DNA of 64,000 bases, from positions 34,543,316 to 34,607,315 of the forward strand of contig NC_068339.1 in NCBI RefSeq assembly GCF_014633365.1, in the 5' to 3' direction. Shown here piece after piece: positions 47,612 to 59,060 of the stretch; the first letter of the stretch is position 1; each line of letters starts with the position of its first letter. The DNA is from Diospyros lotus. Its lineage: Eukaryota > Streptophyta > Magnoliopsida > Ericales > Ebenaceae. The notes under the pieces were generated by a model. It searched no databases. It was not told where the DNA came from and saw only the letters and a list, made by a program, of their open reading frames with translations. A program made the translations under genes and the position numbers.

Positions 47612-48240
47612 GTGTTTCCAAAATACAATAATTAAATTTATATGTCTTAAGAAATAGCTTGGTAGAGCTTAGCGAGAAATTGGGGGAATAAGGTTTGTGC
47701 TAGTAAGGGATGATAGCAGGTGCCTGGTGGGATAATGGCTTGATCCGTTGTCTGGGAGAGCAAATATCGCAGGGCTAAGTTTGATGTGTTGTCCGAGAAA
47801 TCAGAAAGGATGCCCTGAGTGTTCGGGAGACTTTCTTCTCAATGGGTTAATTCTTTAGAAGGGTAGTCTTCAGATAACTTGGTTGCTGAGGAAATCTCCA
47901 GATGAGAAGGCTTCAAGAGAGTTGGGATAGTCTCTGGGAGGTGCAAGGCTTCAAGGTCTCTGGATGGGTCTACAACATAGGCATAGTTAGAAGGCATGCG
48001 TGGAACTCTCCCACATTGGCCGTTCAATACCTAAGTTAGATGTTGACATGAATATGGGATGGAGTATGCAAATATGTTATGAGAAGCTTCAGGTGAGTGT
48101 TTTCGGAAGGGAATCTCCATATAAGTTTAGATCTGAAGTGTTGTATTTGGGCCTTGAGTCTTCGGGTCCTAGATCTAGGTCCCCAATGGCGTGAACTCGG
48201 AAGGGGGGAGGGGTATTTATAGGCCTTGATGACTGGGGCA
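47612..48240 (-). mobile_element. LTR remnant, minus strand, related to 55330-56187
   Basis: The left end, read in reverse, ends in TAAATTTAATTATTGTATTTTGGAAACA, like the right end of the solo LTR at 55330-56187. 'tagttagaaggca..cg..gaa.tctcccacattgg' matches 56410-56440 closely and is the reverse of the 'catcagagggcctgcgtggggga' region at 55850. A minus TATA is at 48214-48221. Right boundary not found. Confidence 0.55.
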
Positions 48241-49892
48241 TGGTATTCACGTATTTGCTACAAATACTGGCCACCTCAGCTATGCGCATGTGTTTCGCAC
48301 ACTCAAGCACTAGTCACCTCCAATCATCTTCTCATTTGTTGTTTTGATCATTGCGGATGGCTCATTTCCACTTCTTTTATTTCTCTCTCCTTTCCTTTCT
48401 TTTCGATCCCTTGTTTTTCCTTATTTTTTTCCTTATTTTCCCAAAAAACCATTTGCTAGATTGGTAATTTTGGCAACTCCAATTTCCTGCTAAATCCACC
48501 AAACACCCTTAATTCCTCACTAAAACTCATTTGAAGATGACTAATTGATCCCTCAAAACCTCTAGAACAAAATCCCTCAAATAATCTATCCCTTAAACTT
48601 CATAAACTCTCTTAGTCCCCCGATCAATTTGTGTTATAACCATTCAACCAAGAACCCTTATTTATAGTCAATGTTGACCTTCTCCGCCACTTAAATCCTC
48701 CAATAAAAACCTTTATCTTTCTTCCTAAGGATCTCTTGTTGGCCGAATCATGCTTAATCTATAAGTTTCATAACTTATAGATCTCGAATAGTTTAATTTG
48801 TAGATTTCCAATACTGACTAAATTTGATTTGTGATAGTAAACTACCTTTCTTAGCCAATCATTTGTTAGTGTTTTATGTCTTAATGTTAGATTTAGATGA
48901 CATCTAGTATGCAATAGGGATAATGATTTTCATGCAATTAATAAAATGGTTATATCTTCATTTATAACTCTCCAATTGTATATGAATCCTAGATTTGTTG
49001 ATGATCTTATTCTTAAGTTAAAGAATATATGATGACAATTTTGGCAACACCACCTAGAAAAGGTGACCATTGGTTGGCGATGACAGATTGTTGGTTATAA
49101 TCAACAGTAGCCAAGCCAATTAATATGTGTTTTCCCTCGTCCTAAAGAAGAGATAATCTTTTTTCTTTTTAACCAAGTAAATACCAGTTTTACTATTCAT
49201 TTTTAGTTAGAAATTCATCACAAATTACAGAATCTAGTAGATGCAACAAATTATATTTAATGAATGGATGTACCCTTCAAATTGAATTCAGGAGAAATAA
49301 AATAGAGGATATTGTTCAATGTTCATTTCAATGGACTACCGGCCACTCAAACATATTCCATGTTTTGGTGAAGGCTTGTTCTAAAAATGGCCATATATCC
49401 TCTTCCTTGGTAAGCTCAAAGAGTCATACAAGATATCCAAGTTTTTCTGGAAGAGAAACCCCAATTGACTTCATTCATATTCCTAGATTAGCTAACAGCG
49501 CAGTCCACCTTTTGGCAGCTCAGCAGGTTCCTCTAGTGTGTCTGTGTGTCTTGATAATATGAGTCCCTTCCCCAGCTATTATAGAAGCCTGCCACGAGGC
49601 TTTATTTATTACAGCTTCATCTTCTTTTTCCACCTTTTGAGTCTTGTCTTGGACAACCTGCGGAGTAGTTTCAGATGGATGTATGTTAACTAATAGACAA
49701 TAAAATCTTATACAAATGCTTATATAACTTTCTTGGAAAGCATTCCAACAACCATAACAAAATTTCCATCTTTTTGTTCTTGTTTTTGGGTATGTGCCCT
49801 CAATATCATCCTTCCAAATTTACTTCCAACACAGAGATGTATCCCAATATATATGTCTTTTAAGGCTATAGTATTGGCTTGCAAGAACTTGA
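48241..49892. other. No gene; downstream flank of the MYB gene
   Basis: 48360-48680 is pyrimidine-rich and LTR-like. 48700-49250 is AT-rich. A 100-codon plus-strand frame at 49260-49562 ends IHIPRLANSAVHLLAAQ, vaguely like the RNase H end of plant non-LTR elements, but nothing supports it further. The last 200-300 bp probably contain the MYB 3' untranslated region. Confidence 0.4.
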
Positions 49893-51662
49893 CTAGTAAT
49901 TATTGGCTTGTGTGATCATCTCCACCAAATCCATCTCCTTCTTCACTTCACACTGGATCACTGAAGCCACATTCAATGGTGGCATCCCCAAGTGAAATCC
50001 TCTCTCTTCATACTCTGTAGGACAATTAGGAATCGGATTAAGAAGAGATTCAATGCTACTCTGATCATCAAACAAGTTGTGATCCTGGAAAGGAAAGTCC
50101 GGGACCTCCAAATCGAAGTTAGGAACTAATCGATCATCGATGCAAAACTCATCCATGGTTTCTGCCGCAAGCGGTACTGTTTGCACTGATCTACCGATGG
50201 GATTAATGTTTAGGAACTCAGCAGCTGATGTGTTATTGTGGCTGATGATGGTCTTGTCCTCAAAGTTAAAGGTCCCGATGTAGTCCTGCAGAAGAGAGTT
50301 TGGTCTAGGGTTCTTGGACCGAAATTTTCGCCTTGAGAGTTGCCTTCTTTTGGTTGCATTCCAGTGGTTTTTGATGGAGTTTTCTGTTCTTCCCGGCAGC
50401 CTCTTTGCAATTTCTGCCCATTTGTTCCCCAGTTCTATGTGGGCCTGGATTAGTATCTTGTCCTCTTCCTCACTCCATGTGTCCTTCTGCCCAAAAAAAA
50501 AAAAAAAAATGCCACACATGAAGAAAAATAAACAAACAAACAAACAAATATTTGTATCATGAAGTGATTGGATCCATGTAATACACAATTATGGGTATGA
50601 TCAAATAAACCTTCGAGACCAGTGAAGAAATCCACAAATTTCAGTTTGATTCAGGTAATATATATGTGTGTGTGTGACTATGGGTACGATCATATATATA
50701 TATATATATAAAGCCAGAGAAATCAATAAACATAAATATATAGTTTTTTATATACAAGAAATATCAAAGAAGAAGACGAAGACCTTGATGTCTGGCCTTA
50801 GATGATTGTGCCACCTCTCTCTACACTGCTTACCTATCCTTCCCTTGAGCATCTGGGCAACATGTGACCATTTTCTCACTCCGTATTTCTCTACCAGATG
50901 AATCAACAGTCTACATACAATACATGCAAAAACATCCATTGTTAACCAAAAAGTAAAACAAAAGGAAATGCATAGATATATAGAAAGAAACCTTTAGAAA
51001 GTGCAAAAAGAAAGAAACGAAAGATTATTAGCCAAAATTGCATAAACTAATAACAAAACAATTGGTCTTCCATTTTTTCACCTATCTTCTTCAGCGGTCC
51101 ATGGTCCCTTTACCGAATTGGACTTCCTATGGCCTTTGCAGTATGGCTTTCCGGCCCGAGGAGCCGATGCAACGATGCTGTTCTTCTTCAAATACCCATT
51201 TGCAGCAGCAGTAGTGATGCATGACCCTTCATCTGCTACAACAAAGTTCAAAGGTTTGACATCTTCACAGTTTAAGGTTTGATCGGATTTTTTCACAATA
51301 TCCACCGGAATTTTAAGGCCGTGCATGGCTGCTGCATACCCACCACTTTGATCTGGAAATGGCTTGGATTCGTAAAACTCATCCAGATTTAGATTTGGAG
51401 GACAGCCATTTGTGAAGCAATACTCAAAAGGATCAAAACTCGCAGTTTGGAACCCTAATTCAGGGTTTACAGATGAGCCACTGAAAGAGAACTGGTGGTG
51501 ATAATGATCGTCAAGGTGGTGAAGATCTCGGATGAAGCCATTTGAAGAGCAAGATGACTCAAAGCAAAACCCATCTTCTGTTTCGAGTTTGTGGAGATTG
51601 TTGGGCAGAAGCAGCACTGGTTCCGAGGCGCAATCTTCTCTGTAGTTGGTGTCAAACTCCAT
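49893..51662 (-). CDS. R2R3-MYB transcription factor, MYB98/64/119/115/118 type (three exons)
   Basis: Exons on the minus strand: 51662-51082, 50910-50784, 50486-49893, giving 433 residues. Introns use AG/GTGA...GTAG and AAG/GTCT...GCAG and fall inside R2 (after EED) and between R2 and R3. Residues 1-184 are an acidic, Ser/Asn-rich arm without known domains. R2 is 185-236 (KGPWTAEEDR, Trp188, 208, 227; IGKQCRERWHNHL). R3 is 237-287 (KDTWSEEED, Trp240, 259, 278; LPGRTENSIKNHWN). SLLQDYI follows. R3 has Trp at its first position, where most plant R2R3-MYBs have Ile or Phe; this and the CRERWHNHLRPDIKKD signature fit the group with Arabidopsis MYB98 and MYB64/119 (female gametophyte) and MYB115/118 (seed and embryo). 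All splice sites and frames are intact, so it is likely functional. It is a nuclear DNA-binding regulator; the target genes are unknown. Confidence 0.93.
50692..50710. repeat. (TA)n microsatellite in MYB intron 2
   Basis: Short TA run with a neighbouring TG run at 50665-50677; both lie in the intron between R2 and R3. Confidence 0.9.
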
Positions 51663-52842
51663 GAAAGAGTAGTGAAGAAATTAAAAGCATTAGAGAAAAT
51701 GAGGAAGAAAATGGCAATGGAAGAAAATCAAGCAATGCCAAAAGTCCTCCCTCTCTCTCTCTCTCTCTCTGTTGTTTCTAATCTAGTTGTTCCTTAATAT
51801 GGTAGCTAGGCTAGCTAGGAAGCCTTTTATTATGGCCTGCATGGTTTTTGACCGTTGATTCATGGGTTAATCCTACGCTTAGAATGCAAAGTTTTCACTT
51901 GAGACAAAAGGCACTCACCAAATTAAACATTGTTACCATGATTGCACTTTTATTTATTTTGATTTCTAAATTTTAGCTCAAAGGGAAATCAACTCCTCAG
52001 CAACCCATATTATTATTCAAAATATTATTTGTATACTTTGTGTATACATTTTATTGTGCACTCAAATATATGATATTATATTATATATTTTACAAAGTCA
52101 AAAACTTATTTCGTACGAGTGTTTTACTTAGTTTTTGTTACTAAAAACTTATTTAAGAAAATCTTAACTTTAGTAGGTAATTTTTAAGTGAAAAGTTCAA
52201 ATTTTAAAAAGAATTTTTGACTTCTCAAGAAACCAAAATCTTATTAATAAGTAATTTTAAATATTTTTGTACCAAACACTTTATAAGCTTTTGATAAATA
52301 AGTTTTCTCAACAACATTCATAAAGTTAATATATAATGCAATATATGTAATAAAGTTAAATGAAAAATAAAACATATAAATGTAATGTACAAATAGTATT
52401 TTTGGATTATAATACAATGCTAACCACACGAGCTGGGGGACTGAAGGACAGTGAGCTATTTGTTTGGAAAATTTGGGAATATTCATTTTAAACTTTAACT
52501 AATCCAAATTCCAACCGTTTTATCAAAAAGAAAATCCTCAAAATTATTAAACACGTGTTTTTTGGGTTCCCAATAAGTATTTTCATTCTAAATGAAGTAA
52601 TTAGCTTAAAATGTAACTGAAATGAAATTTCAAAGTGCATTAATTTGGTATTAAGTAGTCTCATTAAAAGCCAAATAAAAGTGAAATTTAGAGCTAGATG
52701 AAGAGCGCAATTAAAGCACCTTACTTTAATTTTGCTAATTACAGATAGAGCTCAAAATAGTAGCAAAAATCAAAGTGTTAAATATATATATACACATATA
52801 TAATTTGTGCAATGGCGTATATCTTTCCATTGCACAAATAAA
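51658..52842 (-). repeat. MYB upstream region, tandem copy 1 (next to the start codon)
   Basis: It begins at the start codon and contains, moving away from the gene: a GA-rich leader with 'agaaattaaaagcat', a CT microsatellite (51748-51770), 'ggaagccttttattatgg', 'tttttgaccgttgattcatgg' (51847), a 'gatgcaaagttttca'-like block, 'gtgtatacattttattgtgcactcaaata', 'ttctcaagaa(a/g)cc', and 'agagctagatgaagag'. The same order of blocks occurs in the next two copies. The stretch probably serves as leader and promoter. Strand is given relative to the MYB gene. Confidence 0.9.
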
Positions 52843-54159
52843 AGCATGAGAGAAAATAAGGAAGAAAATGGCAATGAAAGCAAATCAAGCAATGCCAAAA
52901 TGCCTCTCTTTCTCTCTAAGTTGTCTCTAATCCAGTTGTTCCTTAATATATATGGAAGCCTTTTATTATAACTAAGCTAGCTAGGAAGCCTTTTATTATG
53001 GATGGTTTTTGACCGTTGATTCATGGATTAACCCTATACTTGGGATGCAAAGTTTTCAATTGAGACAAAAAGGCACTTACCAAATTGAACATTAATTGTT
53101 ACGATGATTGTGCTCGCTCTTATTTCCATTTCCAGATTTTAGCTCAAAGAGTAAAATATTATTATTCAAAATATTATTTATATACTGTGTGTATATATTC
53201 TATTGTGCAGTCAAATATATTATATTATATTATATTATATTATATTATATTATATTATATTATATTATATATTTTATTAAATTTAGCTTATTTGATACGA
53301 GTCTTTTACTTGGTTTTGTTGCTCAAAACTTATTAAAAAATCTAAACTTTAGGTTACAAAACTATAAGTGATTTTTAATTAAGTGAAAAGCTCAAATTTT
53401 AAAAAGAATTTTTGGCTTCTCAAGAAGCCAAAATCTTATTAATAAGAAACATTTAATGTTTTTGTACCAAAAACTTAACAAGCTTTTGATAAATAATTTT
53501 CTCAGGAACATTTATAAACTTAATATTTTATCTTAAAGTCACACCAAACTAAGCATAAGAGTACAAGAAGATTTATAATGTATAATGCAATATTTAATAA
53601 AGTTAAACGAAAAATAAAATATATAAATGTAATGTAGGAATAGTATTTTTGGACTATGATAGAATGGTAACCACATGACCCAGAGGCTGAAGGCCAATGA
53701 GTTATTTGTTTGGAAAATATGAGAATATTCATTTTAACCTTAATTAATCCTTAATCCAACCATTTTAACCTTTAGTTAATCCTTAATCGAACCAATTTAA
53801 CAAAAAGAAAATCCTTGAAATTATCAAACACAAATTAATGTGTTTTGGGTTCTGAATAAGTATTTTCATTCTAAATGAAGTAATTGGTTTAAAATATAAC
53901 TGAAATGAAATTTCAAAGTGCATTAAGTTAGTATTGAGTGGTCTCATAAAAAGTCAAATAAATGGAAAATTTAGAGCTAGATGAAGACCGCAATTAAAGC
54001 ACCATACTTTCCTTTTGTTAGTTATATATATATAGATAGAGCTCAAATTATATTAACAATTCCATGGCCATCACCTAATTTGTAGTAGCAAAAATCAATG
54101 TGTTATATATATATATATATATTTATGCATGGGTATTTATTTTGCCCTAATCATGTCTA
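52843..54159 (-). repeat. MYB upstream region, tandem copy 2
   Basis: Same block order as copy 1: 'agcatgagagaaaataaggaag' (52849), CT tract (52908), 'aagccttttattatgg' (52985), 'tttttgaccgttgattcatgg' (53007), 'gcagtcaaatata' (53207), 'ttctcaagaagcc' (53416), 'agagctagatgaag' (53971). It has its own TATAT expansion and a doubled 'gccttttattat' block. No MYB coding sequence is left between the copies. Confidence 0.9.
53216..53272. repeat. (TATAT)n microsatellite
   Basis: About eleven 5-bp units, expanded in copy 2 only; copies 1 and 3 have two to four units at 52075 and 54568. Confidence 0.95.
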
Positions 54160-56222
54160 ACCATGGAAGAGTAGTGAAGAAATTAAAAGCATGAGAGCAA
54201 ATGAGGAAGAAAATGGCAATAGAAACAAATCAAGCACTGCCAAATGGCTCTCTCTCTCTCTCTCCCTCTCCCTCTTTGTTGTCTCTAATCTCATTGTTCC
54301 TTAATATATGTATGGAAGCCTTTTATTATAGCATGTATAGTTTTTGATCGTTGATTCATGGGTTAATCTTACACTTAGGATGCAAAGTTTTTACTTTAGA
54401 CAAAAGACACTCACCAAGTTGAACATCGTTATGATGATTGCTCCTATTTATTTCCATTTCTAGATTTTAGATCAAATGGTAATCAACTCCAGAGGAACAT
54501 ATATATTACTATTCAAAATATTATTTCTATACTGTGTGTAAATATTCTATAGTGCACTCAAATATGTTATATTATATTATTTATGTACTTATTAAATTTA
54601 AAGCTTATTTGGTACAAGTCCTTTACTTGGTTTTTGTTACTCAAAGCATATTAAAAAAATCTGAACTTTAGGTTACGAAACTACAAGTAGTTTTTAAGTG
54701 AAAAGCTCAAAATTTAAAAAGAATTTTTGGCTTCTCAAGAAGCCAAAATATTATTAATAAATAACTATTGGTATTTTTGTACCAAACACTTTACAGACTT
54801 TTGATAAATATGTTTCTCAAGAACATTTATAAAATTATTTTTTTTCTTAAAGTCACACCAAACTAAACATAAGATTACAATAGGATTCAAAATGTATAAT
54901 GCAATATGTAATGAACTTAAATGAAAAATAAAATATATAAATATAATGTAGAAATAGTATTTTGGGGGGCTCAAGGCTAGTGAGCTATTTGTTCGGAAAA
55001 TTTGAAAATATCCATTTTAACCTTAATTAATCCTTAATCCAATCCTTTTAACAAAAAAGAAAATCCTTGAAATTATTAAAGAGATTTTTTTTTTCGGGTG
55101 GAGGTGTTTCTAAATAAGAATTTTCATTCTAAAGGAAGTAATTGGCCTCAAATATAACTGAAATAAAATTTCAAAGTGCATTAAGTTGGTATTAAATAGT
55201 CTCATTAAAAGCCAAATAAATGAGAAATTTAGAGCTATTTGAAGAGCGCCATTAAAGGACCTTACTTTCATTTTCTTAATTACGGATAGAGCTCAAAATT
55301 ATGTTAACAATTCCATGATCATCACCTTTTGTTGTGAGGTGACCTAAAATTTCTTAAATCCTAAGCATTTTTTTGATGAGTCCTTTCTCGGAGAGTCTCC
55401 AAGATAATAGCCTCCCAGGCCACCGAAGGGTCCACCCAAGACAATTTGGCCTATTTATTTTGCATAAGTTCGGAGATACACTTCAAGTCTCCCAAACTAA
55501 AGCCACCTGATGGCCCCAAAACCCTTTTTGGGACCACCCGGAGACAGCCATCGGGATGCTTCACCCCGAAGAAATATCCAGGCCTTTTGGCCTTCTTGAT
55601 GCATTCCTCAGAAGAGTTCGAAAACTCGACCGTGGGCCCCACCTATCGTTTATAAATATTTGCCTCTTCCATAGCAAATGGATCTTTTTGGAATCATTTA
55701 GACCTAACTCTTTCTATCTCTAAAACCTATCTGGAACCTACTCTTATCCCACTCTTCGAGACACCTGAACACTCATGTGCTACATACATTGGACATGCAT
55801 CCACATACTTTTGGACATATTTCTCAGATTATTGTTTGATTTAAGCATCAGAGGGCCTGCGTGGGGGAGTCTCTCGCGTGCTTTTTTGACATCATTTGTG
55901 CTTGTAGGATAAGGTAAGGTCGTGCTCCCTGAAGACCCAAAACACTCACCTTCCCAAAGACTCATTGGGTCCCTTGTCCGTCATTACCCCGAAGGATCTT
56001 CCGGGCACACAGTCCCAAAGGCCCCTTATCCGAGTTCTAGCAGATCCAACCTTATAAGACTCTTTCTCTGACCTGATCCAGATCCGATTAACCTCACCAG
56101 TGACATCTCGAACCTTTTGCTTTAATGAATGACTCTGCTTTGCTTGATTTCAAGATAAATAAATTTAATTATTATAATTTGACAACACGTTTATAGTAGC
56201 AAAAATCAAAGTGTTAAATTGT
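54160..56222 (-). repeat. MYB upstream region, tandem copy 3, split by a solo LTR
   Basis: It begins CCATGGAAGAGTAGTGAAG (54161), matching CCATGAAAGAGTAGTGAAG at the gene's own start codon, so the repeat unit starts at the ATG. The blocks follow in the same order: CT tract (54248), 'aagccttttattata' (54318), 'tttttgatcgttgattcatgg' (54346), 'gtgcactcaaatat' (54554), 'ttctcaagaagcc' (54731). It runs to 55329 and resumes after the solo LTR at 56188-56222 with 'tagtagcaaaaatcaaagtgttaaa', as at the end of copies 1 and 2. Confidence 0.9.
55330..56187 (+). mobile_element. Solo LTR (858 bp) in the third MYB upstream copy
   Basis: Ends are TGTTGTGAGG and TTGACAACA. Flanks are CCTTT (55325-55329) and CGTTT (56188-56192), one change. 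A plus-strand TATA (TATAAATATTTGCC) is at 55660. The 'aagcatcagagggcctgcgtgggggag' stretch resembles LTRs of the gypsy Tat/Athila branch; that assignment is tentative. No coding. Confidence 0.82.
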
Positions 56223-57054
56223 TGTTGACTAATTACAATAATTAAATTTATTTATCTTAAGAATCAAGAAATACAAAGTCCTAGGTAGAGCCCCAAGGTC
56301 CAGGGTACTAGGCTCAATTTGTTGTCCAGGGGAGCCAAGGCTTAGGGGTTCTCCGAATGAATCTTAAGGGGTCTTCGGGACACAAGTTATGTCTGCAACA
56401 CAAAGATAGTTAGAAGGCACACAGAAATCTTCCCCACATAAGTCCTTTGATGTTTAAGTTAGACAATGATGTCTTGAAGTAATAATGTAGATGTATGGAT
56501 GTATGTGTGCGCTTCGAATGTTCTGTTATATGTTTTGTTTAGGAGTTTTTCGGAGATTGTCTCCTGTTGAGAAATTTTGTATGTGTATTTCTGGATTGAG
56601 GAAACCTAACGGTTCTATAAAACTTCATTCATTAATTGCAAACATATATTGAATAGTGACAAAAGTTATAAGTTAGTGTTGTTTTATTTGTCCTGAATGA
56701 GAATATTTTGTATGCTCCTAGGGTAAGCCTGCATGGTGGACTAGGTTTCCATTTCATATATCTATCTTACAAAGTATTACTAACATAAAAATGTTTAACA
56801 TACATCATATTCTATGTGTATCAAAGCTGTTATATATTTCCTATGTACAAAATCTCAATACGTGTATATTGCATATCATTCTCGTTTGAAAGATATAGCA
56901 AGACTGCCAACAATATTATACTCGCATGTTTGCTAATTTCTTTTTTTTTAACATAATCAATTACATAACATAAGTAATTACACGTCCAAATCAATTACAT
57001 AACAAAAGCTAATTACATGTCCAACACATCCCAAAGTATAGAATCAATTGTCCA
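56223..57054 (-). mobile_element. LTR remnant, minus strand, related to 47612-48240
   Basis: The left edge TGTTGACTAATTACAATAATTAAATTT read in reverse matches the right end of the solo LTR at 55330. 'aacacaaagatagttagaaggcacac' and 'cccacataagtc' match the minus-strand copy at 47975-48020. From about 56640 I recognise nothing; the part to 57054 is AT-rich. Confidence 0.5.
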
Positions 57055-58997
57055 TGTAACGCCCCAAAAATATTGTGATATCTAGTGTAAGAGTATATGG
57101 TGAATTATGTAATATATGAGATTGTTAAATAAATAAATTATGTTATTAAGTTAATTATGTGGTGTATGTATTTGGATGGCAATGTGGTGTAAGTGGGTTA
57201 TATAAATTCTATGGAGGCAGAGAGTTGCGCGCGTGAGGTTGCCACCAAGTTTCTTCTTCTAGCTTCTGAAAGCTTCCAAGCACGTGAGATTGTTTCTTTT
57301 AGATGTGAATTATTTGCATCCAAAGAGCCCTTGTGTTGTATTCATCTAAGAGAGAGATGAGGAAGGAGTGACATTCTCGGCCATCACTAAAGGAAGGAAA
57401 CAAAGAGTTTTTTTGGGTTTTTGATTCTTTGTCTCTTCAAGAGTTCGCAAGCAAGGGGGGGCTGGAAAAACAAGCTTAGGTGGTTTATCAACAATCTAGA
57501 AGCAAGAAAAGGCAAGCATCCTCATCCATATAGCCATATTTTCCCAGTTATACATATGTATATATACATATATCATTTTGTATCAAAAGCTTCGTTTGAT
57601 CTCGTTTTGTGGTTAAATTTGTTGTAATCAGTCCAAGGGGTCTTGTTTACCTCTATTTCATTGGGGATGATGCTATTTTTGATAGGGTTTCAGAGTTGGT
57701 GAAGTTTTAAAATCGGTTTCGCCGAAGAAGATGATGAACAGTAAAATTATAGCACTCTGTTTTCCGTTTGCAGCTCGATTTTGACCCCGTTACAGTCCGA
57801 ATATCTCAAAACTTAAAACATTAAAGTTATAGATCTTCCTATTTTATTTTCATATAATCTTGAATCAACTCAATCGGAGTTCATATGATGGAGTTATGCC
57901 CAAAATACAGAGAGATGTCAAAACTGTCCAACTTCCATTTTTTTTAAAATAATGCTCCATGTCCGAATATGCTTCATGAAAATCTCCATATTCAACTATG
58001 CATTACTTGTATGATTTATCTGAATGCAAGAGAATTATATGAGGTATTTTATGGAGTATTCTACATGATTAGAGCTTGCTATCTTATTTAAGTATGATTA
58101 AATACATGGTTAAAGTTTAAGATTACTATACATACATGGGTTCATCATGAGGTGTGCAAGCATGGGTTTATTCATGGATTATTCTTATCAAGATTAGCCC
58201 GCCTATATTTTTCATTGAGTGGGTAAAGCATACTAGGGATTATTCCATTAGGGCATACACATGGGCTATTAGGGGCTGGGCTTGTGTGGTATGTGAACCC
58301 CACAAATCAAATCAGTGCGGCGCTTATTGGCTCCGAAGGTTATTTATGTATTGCTTGCATCCTGATTATGTATTTATTATATAAGCACGAGTCATGTTTC
58401 AGTTATATGACATTACAGAGTCCCACGTCAATTTATTGTGGGTGTCAACAATAGTATATTGCATATGATATCATGGTCCATGCCAGTATTTAGTGGCTTT
58501 TAGCTTTCCATAAGTATGGTATATTTCATATTTGTGATGCTTGAGATTCAGTTATCTTTTCATATCTCACCATCTTATGCTTCAGTTCAGTTATTCTAAC
58601 TTCCAGTTATTTTATATTGCTTGCTGGGCTTTGTGGCTCACTTTACTTGCGTCATTCCAGGCAGAGGCAAGGCTAGAGCGGATGCCGGGCCTAGTGGAGT
58701 CTGAGTGCTGAGCTTAGAAGTGTACAGAGTAGTCTAGAGTTCAAGGCTTCTTTTGATGTCATCTTCCGTTGTTTTGTTATGTATGGGTTAAATCAGTGTA
58801 TTTTGAGACTTATTATGTATATATGACCCTGATGTACACAGATTTGCCACATATATGTATGTTATTTAAGTACCCTTGTTGGGGGTTTCCAGTTCAATTG
58901 CTTGGCATTTCTGTTTATGTGAGTGGAAGGTACCATCCTTATTGACACTTCCTCCTTGGGTCCCTAAGCTAGGGTACTTAAGGGTGAGGGTGCCACA
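57055..58997 (+). mobile_element. Solo LTR (1,943 bp)
   Basis: Ends are TGTAACGCCCC and GGGTGCCACA with an exact GTCCA duplication (57050-57054, 58998-59002). A plus-strand TATA (TTATATAAATTC) is near 57198, so plus orientation is likely. Its last 150 bp resemble the LTR end of element B just before its primer site. No gene. Confidence 0.92.
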
Positions 58998-59060
58998 GTC
59001 CAAATATCCAACACGTCTAAATCACCACTTATATAAAAGCAATATAATGCCCTAACATAT

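Noticed and set aside
47612..48900. Complete solo LTR with target duplication GCTAG
   Set aside because: The left edge is plausible but I found no CA end followed by GCTAG on the right, so it is listed as a remnant.
49260..49562. 100-codon frame ending IHIPRLANSAVHLLAAQ, faintly like a plant RNase H domain
   Set aside because: Only one short motif-like stretch fits; no catalytic residues, no neighbouring reverse transcriptase and no element edges.
52244..54974. Three similar small minus-strand frames (52244-52486, 53520-53732, 54765-54974)
   Set aside because: They resemble each other only because the upstream region is triplicated; AT-rich, no conserved start or end, and differing frames.
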